This document shows positions 24,540-38,408 of a stretch of DNA of 64,000 bases, in pieces. This DNA is from Gamarada debralockiae (lineage: Eukaryota > Ascomycota > Leotiomycetes > Helotiales > Hyphodiscaceae). Position numbers and translations under genes: made by a program. Location of the stretch: positions 39,495 through 103,494 of the forward strand of contig NXFV01001128.1 of assembly GCA_002803225.1 (NCBI GenBank). Direction: 5' to 3'. How positions within the stretch are numbered: the stretch's first letter is position 1; each line of letters begins with the position of its first letter. The notes beneath the pieces are model-generated. The model searched no databases and was not told the origin of the DNA. It saw only the letters and a list, made by a program, of their open reading frames with translations.

Positions 24540-27125
24540 ATGCCCGTAGCAACTGGAACCATTGCTATGCCTCCGGTTCCTAACCGAGAGGACTTAGATG
24601 CAACGTGAGTCTTCACCCTTGTGCAAGCGTCTGGTAGATCTTGAGAGGCTGACATCATTTCCCTGCAGATGGAAGTATCTCGAAGCTGGAGTTTCCAAGA
24701 TCATGATCAACCTGCAGGAAGGTATTGACATGCAAACTGTAAGTACTTATCGTCCCCAATTTTCGCGCAAACGCTCACTGGTTTTGCAGTATATGGGGGT
24801 GTATACGTTAGTTCCACCAATCCCCGAGACGATAGCAAGAGCTAACATCGTACAGAGCTGTCCACAACTTCTGCACATCACAAAAAGCCGTGAGCAATAG
24901 CAACGCAGGTGTTATCGGAGGTGCACATCGTGGAGGTAAGCAGATCAGGTTCCCTCCTGTTCTTCAGATCTGAAGCTTACGTATCGTAGCACATCTTCTC
25001 GGAGAGGATCTCTACCAGAATTTAATCACATATCTTAATGGCTACCTCAAAGGCCTTGTCGAAGACTCGAAGTCTCACGCTGATGAAGCCCTTCTCAGTT
25101 TCTACATCCGGGAATGGGACCGATACACCACTGCTGCGAAATACATCAACCACCTTTTCCGATACTTAAACCGACATTGGGTCAAGCGCGAGATGGATGA
25201 AGGGAAGAAGAACATTTACGATGTCTACACCCTGCATCTCGTCCAATGGCGTATAACCCTGTTCAGCGAGGTTCACGAAAAGGTTATGGATGCGGTCCTA
25301 AAGATGGTAGAGAAGCAACGTCATGGCGAGACCATCGAACACAGCCAGATTAAGAGCATCGTCGATTCCTTTGTGTCCCTTGGCTTGGATGAGGCGGATC
25401 CCACAAAGTCTACTCTTGATGTGTATAGATTCAACTTTGAGCGCCCCTTCTTAGAAGCCACCAAGAACTTCTACCAAGCCGAATCGAAGCAATTCGTTGC
25501 CGAAAATAGCATCGTGGAATACATGAAGAAGGCGGAGCTTCGATTGGATGAGGAAGAGGAGCGCGTTCAGATGTACCTGCACCAGGACATCATTGTTCCT
25601 TTGAAGAAGACGTGCAACACAGCTCTTATTGCAGACCATTCAGCAATCCTCCGAGACGAGTTCCAGGTTCTGTTGGACAATGATCGAGTTGATGATATGC
25701 AGCGCATGTACAATCTTCTCTCGAGAATCCCCGACGGCCTTGATCCACTCCGCGCGAAATTCGAGGCTCACGTCCGAAAGGCTGGTCTTGGAGCCGTCGC
25801 AAAGGTCGCAGTTGACGCCGATAAGTTGGAGCCGAAGGTCTACGTTGACGCACTTCTCGAAATCCACACCCAATATCAAGCTCTTGTCAAGCAAGCATTC
25901 AAGGACGAGCCGGAGTTCACTAGATCCCTTGATAATGCATGCAGAGAGTTTGTCAACCGCAATCAAGTCTGCAAATCTGGGTCGAACAAGTCTCCTGAAC
26001 TTCTCGCCAAATACACTGACGCTTTACTTAAGAAGAGTGCCAACGGTGCTGAAGAGACCGATCTTGAGAACACGCTGACTCAAATCATGACTGTCTTCAA
26101 ATATATCGAGGATAAGGACGTTTTCCAGAAGTTCTACTCCAGAATGCTGGCTCGAAGATTGGTGCACACCAGCTCGTCATCTGACGATGCGGAGACTAGC
26201 ATGATCAGCAAGTTGAAGGAGGCCTGTGGTTACGAGTACACCAACAAGCTGCAGAGAATGTTCCAGGACATGCAGATCTCCAAGGATTTGAACAGTGGAT
26301 TCAAGGAATTCGAGTCTGGACTCCTCGAGCCAGGCGATGATAAGCCTGTTGACGCTAGTTACGCGATTTTGGGTACTGGTTTCTGGCCTCTGAACCCCCC
26401 CAACACCGACTTCACCCCACCTGCGGAGATTGCGAAGGCCTACGAGCGTTTCCAAACCTTCTATGGCCAGAAGCACAGTGGCAGAAAACTGACCTGGTTG
26501 TGGCAATTGTGCAAGGGAGAAGTCAAGGCCAATTACTGCAGAAACACGAAGACCCCATACACCTTCCAAGTTTCAACTTACCAAATGGCAATCCTACTGC
26601 TCTTCAACGAGAACGACAAGAATAGCTACGATGATATCGTCAAGGCTACCCAATTACAAGCTGATGTCCTCGACCCTGCCCTCGGAATTTTTGTGAAGGC
26701 CAAGGTCCTCACCATGACCCCTGATGGAGACAAGCCTGGTCCTGGCAAGATGTTCGCCTTGAACTACGACTTCAAGAGCAAGAAGATTCGAGTCAACTTG
26801 AACATTGCTGTTAAGTCCGAGCAGAAGCAGGAGGTTGACGAGACACACAAGACTATCGAGGAAGATCGAAAGTTGCTCATGCAGGTATGTAATTTGAAGC
26901 GCTATTTGATAATAACTCTACTAACTTAGTTTCTAGTCCGCCATTGTGCGTATCATGAAAGCCCGCAAGAAGATGAAGCACACCCAACTCGTCAGCGAGT
27001 GTATCAACCAAATCCGCTCCCGTTTCGTGCCAAAGATTCCCGACATCAAGAAGTGCATAGACATATTATTGGAGAAGGAGTACTTAGAGCGTCTCGACGA
27101 CGACGAGTTGGGCTACCTCGCATAA
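24540..27125 (+). CDS. cul1: Cullin 1, scaffold of SCF ubiquitin ligases, 771 aa
   Basis: Holds the Skp1/F-box adaptor at its N-terminus and the RING protein Rbx1 at its C-terminus in SCF E3 ligases. Six exons: 24540-24604, 24669-24738, 24790-24806 (only 17 nt), 24856-24935, 24990-26884 and 26937-27125, total 2316 nt. The N-terminus begins [20 protein letters not shown] and continues into the first cullin repeat ([20 protein letters not shown]). The C-terminus holds the winged-helix and neddylation region; Lys717 in [12 protein letters not shown] is the expected NEDD8 site, and the protein ends with DDDELGYLA, the usual YLA end. Length equals that of CUL1 in related fungi. The first ATG in good context that joins this exon chain was chosen. 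Confidence 0.96.
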
Positions 27126-29708
27126 AATGTTTCCTATTTCACTTGCATCTTTCGTGGGCTTACTAGACTCGGGTGGGTGGGGAAGAAGTCAGAATTTCGT
27201 TCAGGGCGATATAACTGGCGGCTTCATTTTGAGGCAAACTTCTCTATTACGAAGAGAGGTATGGGTTCTCGATTGCATATGGGCGGTTGCTAAGGTTTCG
27301 TGCGTTGAGAATGGTTCTCTCGGCTCTTTATCCTTTTGTCGATTGGGATTCTCTGGGGATTCTGATGACGATCTTTCGTGGCACAAACAAGCATTGCTCA
27401 GGGGTATGAGGAGTTGATTTTGATTCCCGTGGATACCTTGCAGTCGAAGAGACTGTACAATATTGCAATAATGAAGAACAACTTCATTCTCACATCACAT
27501 CAACTTTTGATCGTGTTTCTCTGGACCGCGACCTTGGCAAGCTCGTGCCATCTTCGTGACCCCGTATATCTAACTTTCTTCCATATCTGAAGCTCCCAGA
27601 AATTCTGGTTCACTGATCTACAGTTGCATGTAAGTACTTTCCCTCTAAATGAATGTTAAATTTTTGGCTGTGCCACCCGCTAAAAATTTAACATGTATTT
27701 AGGGGGGAGGAGTACCCGCAAACCCCTTTCATGCACGTGGGCCCGAGTCTTTCTTGGAAAACGGTGCTACTATCTTCCTTTCTCGGGCCGAGAGTTCTTC
27801 CGAACTTGCTTTTTCCCCGTTCCCAATTGTTCGGACAACGACAACAACTTGAGGAATGGCTTGTGCGATGCTGTGTGACTGTTGGCTTTCGGAAGGGGCC
27901 TCATTGTTCTCCGGAAATCTTGGAACGTAAGGGGAGGTACGTTCGGTTGTGGAGTGAGGAGGAATGGAGATTGGGAGCTGGACATGAAGCTGGAGAGAGA
28001 GTCATCCAGTTCGTTGATGGTACTTTAATCAGGAATTATCAATAAGACGAATGGATCGTTCAATTCAAAATACGGGTTGTAGGGTGTCTTCCTTGCAAAC
28101 AGTCAGGATGTTGATGGGGTTCAAGTACCTTGGGACTTGAAAGGGATTATCTTGAGTGCGATATCGACTTTCTCTTCAAGCCACATCTATGAACCAATCA
28201 TGGTCCCTTTTCGAACCCGATGGACTGGGTCATTATTCAAGGGAGTTTGAAACCCAAACTCAAAGAGGTATAAAAGCAGGCATGTTCTAATATCAGAGAT
28301 TACAAAAGACAGGGGGTCGTTTGTCATTTGACTCTCCTCCCACACGGCACCGAGAATCCGATCAAATTTCCAGCTGGACTTCACACGTGTTTGACTGATA
28401 TGCTGATCATTGATGACGCTTTTAATGTCACCCTATGGCTTGCGTCTGTCCTCAACTGGTATCCAGTTAGCCTTGCTTGTTTCTTATGTTGATCTTTGAT
28501 GGACGGGAACATTGGCCGATCATAATCCATCCCATGAATCGTTCTGTCATCCGTACTCGGATACATTCATTCGTATGGATAGATAGCCGCGCAGAAGAGA
28601 ACTTTGATGTGTTGCCCTAAAGAGCACTACGTGCACCATTCAATAGTAACCTAAGTCCCTTGCTACAGACGATGTATCGTGCAAATCAGGGTGGTAGAAA
28701 CGGGAATAAATTCTCGAAGTCGGAGTCTCGTCCGTATGATCGATCCACTTTCGGCCAGGAAGAACATCGAGATTCCGTTTTCAGCGCTTGTAAACTTCTG
28801 CACAGACTTCAGACGCCAACCGAACTTCTCAAGGGTCTCAAATTATCCAGTTGAGTAAAGCATCAAACAGTGAAGGAAAATCAAAATACGACACGACACA
28901 GAGACAGGAACGTCAAAGTTAATGTCGACGACAAAGGCCATGTATGCTTATTGTCGTCGCCAATTATTTTATTGTATTGTCTTTCAGCTACTATTAAAAT
29001 AATAAACTTGCTGCTTACTGGAGAGGTCTTCAATTTGTGCGCATTTCGCCCCAAGCCCCAGAGCTGCTGGACCGTGAAAGAGGCTGAGGAAGCGCCGTCT
29101 ATTGACCCGCCCCAAAAGTCCAGCTAGCGGTCTCTCACCCCATAACCAGATCAGCACCAGCCAGCGTGACGACCTCGAGTCCATACCACGGACCACCTTC
29201 AAACCTCATCCATTATCCCATCGACATCGACCAAATTATTCCATTATCCATCGAAGGGACACGACGCAGTTTATTCTTGGTCGCCATTGCCGTGTTCCCT
29301 GGTCGCGATCAATAGACAGGGCCTCGGGTAATCAATCCCCTCTCACTCAACATCATCCGGCGGTGGGAGACTGGGAGCCACCCTGTGGAAGCATACGGAA
29401 ATATATTTCTTGGGAAGACTTTGTCTTTCTCTCTATTTCCATTGAGCCGCCTTTGCGCACGCGCAATAACGAGAAACGATTATCCCTCCAATCCAGCATC
29501 AACTTACGATTCGCATGGCATTCTCCGCTGCCTGAAATCCAACGTCCCTCGACTATCAAACAGAGCTGGCGATTGGACCCTGCAAATTTCCTCCAGATCG
29601 ATCGAGAACACGAACAATTGATTGCGAGCGGTTTGCACGATATCGACCCGATACCGCTAATAAGTACACAGAAGGCGGGGCTGCGCTTGCAGCCAGACAG
29701 ACTGGAAG
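27126..29708. other. 2.6-kb spacer and G-alpha upstream region
   Basis: 3' side of cullin 1 and then the upstream region of the G-alpha gene. Short frames around 27690-28045 and 28660-28854 have no motif and no splice continuation. An open frame at 29102-29773 (+) runs over the G-alpha start in another frame and is not supported as a gene. Confidence 0.45.
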
Positions 29709-31027
29709 ATGGGTGCTTGCATGAGTTCAGATTCGGAGGGGGCGGAACAGAAGAAGAGGAGTCAGGAGATTGATAAGAAGCTAGAAGAAGATTCAAGGAA
29801 GCTTCGACGGGAATGCAAAATTCTCCTACTGGGTACGCAGAATGAATGCCAAGAATATTGGGGCGCAGGCTAACATTCACAAAGGTTCCGGAGAGAGTGG
29901 GAAATCGACTATCGTCAAACAGATGAAGATTATCCATCAGAATGGCTACACAGTGGACGAGTTGGCTCTTTATCGGTTGACTATATACAAGAATCTTATC
30001 GATTGCGCGAAGGCTTTCATTGGGGCAATGCGGCAATTCAACATCGAACCTACGAATCCTGCGAACCTCGAATTCATGGACTACTTGTTCGAATACCAAG
30101 TTGATCCAGATCCACATACACCGCTCGACGCTAAGGTTGGAGTTGCGGTGACATCGTTATGGAAGGATGGGAGTAAAGAGACTTTAATGGAGCGGCAGAA
30201 CGAGTTCTACTTGATGGATTCCGCACCATAGTACGTTCTCTTCGACATCCTGGGCGGAGTAGATACTGACATGGGAGAAGTTTCTTTGATGAAGCGAATC
30301 GGATATCGGCCCCAGAGTACATACCGGTAGAAGCAGATGTTTTGAGAGCCAGAACGAAGACGACGGGTATATATGAGACGAGATTCACAATGGGCTCGTT
30401 GAGCATACAGTAGGTCTATACTCGTTGGGGGAACATTTGCAGTGCTGACAATCATCACAGCATGTTCGACGTGGGTGGACAAAGAAGTGAGAGAAAGAAG
30501 TGGATTCACTGCTTCGAGAATGTGACATCGATCATCTTCTGCGTAGCTTTGAGCGAATACGACCAAGTACTTTTGGAAGAGAGCAACCAAGTAGGTGACT
30601 TCACGTGATTATGCAGTACCTTCACTAACTGCTTCTAGAATCGAATGATGGAGAGTTTAGTGCTGTTCGATTCCGTTGTCAACTCTAGATGGTTCATGCG
30701 GACCAGTATCATCCTCTTCCTGAACAAGGTGGATCTATTCAGGCAGAAGCTCGGGAGATCAGCCCTAAGCAACTATTTCCCGGATTACTCAGGCGGGAAT
30801 GATATCAACAGAGCCTCAAAGTACCTCCTCTGGCGGTTCAACCAAGTCAACCGAGCACATCTCAACCTATATCCCCAGTGAGTCACGTTCTCAAAGCACT
30901 CCTCTCTATAGGCTCTAACAAAAGCAGTCTCACACAAGCCACCGATACCTCGAATATTCGACTCGTCTTCGCTGCGGTTAAAGAGACGATATTGCAAAAC
31001 GCCCTCAAAGATTCAGGCATCCTCTGA
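29709..31027 (+). CDS. Heterotrimeric G-protein alpha subunit, group III (GNA-3 type), 355 aa
   Basis: GTP-binding subunit that couples nutrient or pheromone receptors to adenylate cyclase in filamentous fungi. Exons 29709-29832, 29885-30230, 30281-30409, 30461-30590, 30639-30877 and 30928-31027, total 1068 nt. The start MGACMSS gives Gly2 for N-myristoylation and Cys4 for palmitoylation. P-loop GSGESGKST is at 42-50, the switch-I catalytic Arg in RARTKTTG at about 181, switch-II DVGGQ at 203-207 with Gln207, then FLNKVDLF and the ATDT base-contact motif. The C-terminus KDSGIL lacks the Cys four residues from the end found in group I, and the N-terminus resembles GNA-3 rather than GNA-1, hence group III. 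All catalytic residues are present. Confidence 0.95.
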
Positions 31028-32542
31028 TCTAGGCCCTTACGCATGATGCATTATGTCCGATTTCCTTTTCGTCTTGGAATACTCCCAGTTTCTTGGAAGC
31101 AGGCGTTGGCTTGCTTGATGGAGTTGTAGAGGAGTTATGGAGTGGGCTGTCCCACAAGACTGGGTGGTACTGGAAGCATGGTCTGCGATTCCAAACGGCT
31201 GTTTTTACGCCACATTCTTGCACGTCTGCGCTTTCAATCCGATTTAGCAATGTTTCTCAGGTTGATTCTAATTGCGATTCACGTTCATAGTTTGCAGAAT
31301 CGAGCGAGGGGCTATTCTGGACAGGGCTTGTTGGACAGGGAGGGAAGGGAAGGATGGTCCAAAAGTCCTAATGCGTTACTACTGGAGGAGATTTATCGAG
31401 GTGCTCACGGTTGGAATGGGATGGCATCATGTCGAGATGTCACGTAGCAGCATAGAAAAAATAACGCCTTTTGTGGCGTTGATGCAAAATAAAACTCACC
31501 ATTTTGGAGAGGGCTCAACCATTATCAGGGTCTCGGAATGTTTCTTTGACACAGTCATGCGGTGATAGAGTGACAAAGATTGTTTATACGGACGGGGCAG
31601 AAAATGGCAATGCATCCAAAATGCAGGTTACTCAGCTCTTCCTTCTCGAGCCTGAACAAGTCATCATGCATGATTGGTTATGGAGAAGATTCCCATGAGT
31701 ATTAGTGGATCAAAATAGCGTGGGGCATCACCGACGGTGGCTTAAACCTGCTTAATCACCGCATGTAGCTCGATATCTCATCACATATTTTGGTGCACTG
31801 TTCAGCCGTTTTTGCTAGACGGTGACAAGACCCACATGCTTGTGGTCTCTTTGAAAGGAAGAGTCCTCCATCGGTGAAGGCAAGCTCTAGAAAAGTCAAT
31901 TCCCGAAAACTCAAATCGAATTCAAAGCTTCATCCCCAAAGGATATATCTTCAAGGAATTTTTATTTTATTTTTTTTAACTCAGCAGATCATCTTTTTGT
32001 CTGGATTTGGACAGGAAACTGAAGCTTCGGGGACAACGGGAAGCCAAACTTTCACAGTCGAGACCGACCCCACCATCACCCATCGGCAAGCTCGAAACTG
32101 CGACCTTGAATCCCTGCGAGGGAGCTCTTACCTTGCGTGGGTCAACATACGAGGAAAGGACGTGGGCAAAAAAGCACTCGGACTCACACATTCTTGTAAA
32201 CAACTACACTCCATTCACCAACAAAACCCTAAACTCCATATTCTACGTACAAGTATCGTTTTAATTCAATTGCATCACCGAAAAACGTGCTTGCAGATCG
32301 CCTGGAGACCTCAATTGACATTGGGCTTTGACTCGAATAACCAACCCCGCATCAGCCCAGCATCAGCTCACCCCCGCCCCGCTTCTGCAAGCACTATTGC
32401 AATCCCAGCGGTTAGATTCCCAGAGCTTGCTTGCTCTGCTCCTCTGCCTTCTATGAACGACACTTTCAATTCCCTGGATCATTTCCAGCTTCCTCACTCT
32501 CCTGAATACGACCAGAAAACTGCCGCAGAAGCCACAGAGAAG
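31028..32542. other. Spacer and 5' leader of glycogen phosphorylase
   Basis: 1.5 kb. A T-rich tract at about 31960-31980 precedes the leader. The frame of the phosphorylase first exon stays open upstream to 31874 but has no ATG before 32453, so this is taken as leader, perhaps containing an intron, and not as an N-terminal extension. Confidence 0.45.
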
Positions 32543-35530
32543 ATGTCTAACTCTACCGTTCCCAGAGAACGTCGCCCCTCGACTGGTGCACCTATCTCCG
32601 ATCTGAAGGGTCCCATTGGGCCAGGATTCACTCGTCCTAAGCACAAGCGTACCTTTACAGGTTTCGGTGCTGGGGAGATCAAGAGTGTTGAGGGTGAGTA
32701 GATCTATCTATACCTTTCCATGTTCCTTTTACAAGTTTCAATCCAACACACTCACGTGGGGATCAATTCTAACGTCTATCGTATATTGTAGCTTCGATCC
32801 CCGAACCTCAACGCGCAGCATGGAAGAAGTTCCAAGTCAAAGGCTTTTCGAACAAAGAGGAATTCGAGAAGGAGACCGTTCGCCATGTCGAAACTACCCT
32901 TGCTCGCAGCATGTTCAATTGCGATGAGACTGCGGCTTATGCTGCTGCCAGTTTGGCGTTCAGAGACCGATTGATCATACAGTGGAACCGTACTCAGCAG
33001 AGACACACCTTCTGTGATACCAAGCGTGTCTACTATTTAAGTTTGGAGTTTTTGATGGGCAGAGCTTTGGATAATGCTATGTTGAACGTCGGATTGAAGA
33101 ATGCTGCCAAAGGCACGCGCCCCCCTTATTATCTCGCCTTTATTTAATTGCTAAGTGCTGACTATTTTTGCAGAGGGTCTCTCTGAGCTTGGCTTCCGCA
33201 TTGAGGACATCATTGAGCAGGAGCACGATGCTGCCCTTGGCAATGGTGGTCTTGGTCGTCTTGCTGCTTGTTTCTTGGACTCCATGGCTTCCCTCAACAT
33301 TCCGGCCTGGGGATATGGATTGAGATACAGATACGGTATCTTCAAGCAAGAAATTGTGGATGGCTACCAAGTCGAGGTTCCCGATTACTGGCTTGACTTC
33401 AATCCTTGGGAGTTCCCAAGACACGACATTGTCGTTGACGTGAGTTTCCAAGGCTATTTGTGCGGCGCAGAGCTGATTCGCCCAGATCCAATTCTATGGC
33501 CATGTCCGAAAATACCAGGATGAGACGGGCAAGCAGATCACGGTCTGGGAAGGAGGTGAGGTTGTTAAGGCGGTCGCCTATGATGTACCAATTCCTGGCT
33601 TTGACACACCTGCTACCAATAACTTGCGTCTGTGGTCCAGCAAGGCTGCTAGCGGAGAGTTCGATTTCCAGAAGTTCAACAGCGGTGACTACGAAAGCTC
33701 CGTGGCCGACCAACAACGTGCCGAGACCATCAGCGCGGTTTTGTACCCTAATGACAATCTTGACCGTGGTAAGGAGCTCCGGTTGAAGCAGCAATACTTC
33801 TGGGTCGCTGCATCATTGTACGACATTGTCCGCCGCTTCAAGAAGTCCAAGCGCGCTTGGAGCGAGTTCCCGGACCAGGTCGCTATCCAATTGAATGACA
33901 CCCACCCAACTCTCGCCATTGTCGAACTTCAGCGCATTCTGCTTGACCTTGAAGGTCTAGAATGGGATGAGGCGTGGGGCATTGTGTCTAAGACGGTAAG
34001 TACCTGATGGCAGATTGACAGGTTGAATGGAGAGATTACTAACAGTTTTAGTTCGGTTACACCAACCACACCGTTCTCCCTGAGGCTCTCGAGAAATGGT
34101 CGGTCCCCCTATTCCAGAACCTACTTCCTCGACATCTCCAGATCATCTACGAGATCAACTTGTACTTCCTCCAAATGGTGGAGCGCAAGTTCCCCAATGA
34201 GCGAGAATTACTTGCCCGAGTTTCGGTCATCGAGGAGTCTCAACCCAAGATGGTTCGCATGGCCTACCTGGCTATCGTTGGTTCTCATAAGATCAATGGA
34301 GTCGCTGAACTCCACTCTGATCTCATTAAGACAACTATCTTCAAGGACTTTGTCAAGATCTTTGGCCCCGACAAATTCACTAACGTTACTAACGGAATTA
34401 CCCCAAGACGTTGGTTGCACCAGGCCAACCCAAGACTTTCTGAGTTGATTGCCAGCAAAGTTGGTGGCCTTGGCTTCCTCAAAGATCTCACAATGCTCAA
34501 CGAGCTTGAAAAGTATGCCGATGACAAGGAATTCAAGAAGGAGTGGGCAGAGATCAAGTATGCCAACAAGGTCAAACTTGCTAAGCACATCAAGGCCTCC
34601 ACCGGTATCACTGTGAACCCATCAGCGCTCTTCGATATCCAAGTTAAGCGTATACACGAGTATAAGCGTCAACAGATGAACATCTTCGGAGTTATCCACC
34701 GATATTTGACGATCAAGGCAATGACCCCTGAAGAGCGAAAGAAATCCTCACCTCGTGTCTCGATCTTTGGCGGCAAGGCCGCACCAGGATACTGGATGGC
34801 TAAGACCATCATCCACCTCATCAACAGCGTCGGCTCTGTTATCAACAAGGACAAAGATGTTGGCGACCTGTTGAAGGTCATCTTCCTGGAAGATTACAAT
34901 GTCTCCAAGGCCGAGATTATCATTCCTGCCAGTGATATCAGTGAGCACATCTCCACTGCTGGAACTGAGGCGAGTGGTACTTCGAACATGAAGTTTGTGA
35001 TGAATGGAGGCTTGATTATCGGTACTTGCGATGGTGCCAACGTGAGTTGTCCCCTCTTCCCTGACTAAACCTCCGCTGACCGAAAATAGATTGAAATCAC
35101 TCGGGAGATCGGCGAGAATAACATCTTCCTGTTCGGCAACTTGGCTGAGGATGTTGAGGATCTCCGCCACAACCACACCTACGGCTCCCACGCCCTGGAC
35201 CCAGACCTCGTCAAGGTTTTTGAGGAGATCAAGAAGGGAACTTTCGGCGACGCAAATGCCTTCGGCGCCCTCGTTGGTGCAATTGAGGATCACGGCGATT
35301 ACTACCTCGTGTCTGATGACTTCCACAGCTACATCCAAACCCAGGCTTTGGTTGATGAGGCATACAAGGACCAGGATGAGTGGACGACCAAGACCATCAC
35401 CAGCGTAGCTCGCATGGGATTCTTCAGCAGTGACAGATGCATCAACGAGTATGCGGAGAGTATTTGGAACGTTGAGCCGCTCAACCCTGAAGATGGCGAG
35501 ACTTCGGGACTTGGCAAGGGGGAGTTGTAA
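32543..35530 (+). CDS. gph1: Glycogen phosphorylase, about 892 aa
   Basis: PLP-dependent enzyme (GT35) that releases glucose-1-phosphate from glycogen in the cytosol. Exons 32543-32693, 32792-33112, 33174-33439, 33486-33995, 34052-35041 and 35090-35530. Intron 2 (33113-33173) uses a GC donor (AAAG|GCACGC); no GT donor keeps the frame. Recognisable blocks: [69 protein letters not shown] and the PLP-lysine motif [10 protein letters not shown] (Lys about 730). I chose the ATG at 32543 (A at -3, protein starts [13 protein letters not shown]); an in-frame ATG at 32453 would add 30 residues but has T at -3. The Ser/Arg-rich start ERRPSTGAP is a plausible PKA-type site, fitting cAMP control known for the yeast enzyme. 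Confidence 0.95.
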
Positions 35531-36990
35531 TGGTTTCCTAAAAGAATTGAAGTATGAGAGGACTCCTGGTGCAAACAGGTTGCGGTGTCCTTTAGCTTAT
35601 ATTCATAATGAGTACACGAATATATACGATTCCGATGGAGACCATGATCCGAATATTCTCCATGCTTGCCCCAAATCTTCACGGCTCCACTCCTGGTCCG
35701 GACTTTCGTGATGACGTGCCCTATCCCAGGAACTAGTTTTAATCGGTATCCTCGGCTAGAATTGTCTGGTTGAGCAACGGCCAGGCGCGGCGACTTGCCT
35801 TAAGCTAATGTTTATCAACAGCTTTCGCTAGAACTCCTAATCCAACCAATGGGGGCCGGGTATCAGATTCTTGTGGCTTGGAATCGGCTTCTGAACTTTT
35901 CGATGCTTCCTTTGGTCTGGAGGGTTCGTCGTGGCGCCCTTAAGGCCAATAGGAAAGTGGGATGTGGAGAGTACTGTACAGTACCTTGATTCATTAGTAC
36001 TGTAGTGATTTTTAACGCGGTAATACTTCCGATGGACTTAAATTGTCTAAATGGAGGGAAGAATTTAGGTCCGATGATATGGAGGTTGAGGTGATTTTTG
36101 GGGTCTTCTTACTGGTTGCGATAGTGTATGCCAGGAAGTTAGGCTTTTTTGACTTTCTTACACAATGACGTCGGTGGTCAATGTGTGAGCACAAACCCCA
36201 TGTCTCCTCGCTGCTTTTGAGGATCCTGAACAAATCCAACGAACTTTACCTGCCCCTTTGACCTATTCAAGGTACGGAGAACGCAGCAGATGGTGTGGTA
36301 GGACAAGGAGAAGCAGCCTCCAGTAGCTTCCAGAGCATAGGTACAGTAGCAGAAGCAGAGTAATCAGATCAAGCCTCAATTGCTGCTCTTTTAACCCCTC
36401 TGAACCCCTCCATGCGGAAGGTCCTTCAGCCAGTCGTTAAACTCGATCGTAAACCCAGTTTCACGAGGGAAGACGACCTTGTCATCGCAGATTCGTGCGA
36501 CTAGGGACTGATTGTCCTCGAGTTCTGAAATACTCCCTAAACTTGGCAATGATCGCCATCCGTCAACTTTAAATTCCATTCACTTGCGCGCCTTTTCACT
36601 TTCCCATCTTTTCCACCATCGGAGAAGCAGGACCATTTTCCAACAAGAGAGCAATCGCTCTCTCGCAGAAAACCGCTCTTAGAAACGCAGTCACCAATTA
36701 ATATTCGTTTTCGGATCAGGTTGCCACTCTTTCACGGACTCTCCCAAGCTGCGAACATTCTCTCTGTTGGCGTTAGAACCCAGAAAGCGCGTTGAACGTT
36801 CCTTAACGATATTTGATTCACCATTAAACGGGCTCAACCTCCGCTGCCCAGGTTACAGGCTGCTAGGCGATTCAACCTATCTCTTAACGAGATCCTTTTC
36901 ACAACCAACAAACTAACCCCCAACCTCCGAAAACCCCCTCGAACCCCAGAAATCGCCCTCGAACAGTCCTGCCCGTGGTCATTACTCACA
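35531..36990. other. Spacer and HOG1 upstream region
   Basis: 1.46 kb. The pyrimidine-rich stretch from about 36580 to 36960 is probably the HOG1 5' leader and core promoter. One small minus-strand frame is listed separately at low confidence. Confidence 0.45.
36391..36579 (-). CDS. Possible small protein, 62 aa (weak)
   Basis: An ATG-started frame of 63 codons with protein-like composition: an acidic middle (SISELEDNQSLVARICDDK) and FNDWLKDLPHGG near the end. No signal peptide, family or splice continuation was found. It could be a chance frame in the HOG1 upstream region. Confidence 0.2.
   Translation of the reverse strand: MEFKVDGWRSLPSLGSISELEDNQSLVARICDDKVVFPRETGFTIEFNDWLKDLPHGGVQRG

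Positions 36991-38408
<1,418 letters not shown>

Noticed and set aside
27731..28045. 104-codon plus-strand frame
   Set aside because: No recognisable feature and no splice partners.
29353..30117. 254-codon minus-strand frame
   Set aside because: Antisense to the G-alpha gene, whose exons and motifs are certain.
31874..32452. Open frame continuous with glycogen phosphorylase exon 1, suggesting an N-terminal extension
   Set aside because: It contains no ATG before 32453 and no conserved sequence; treated as leader.
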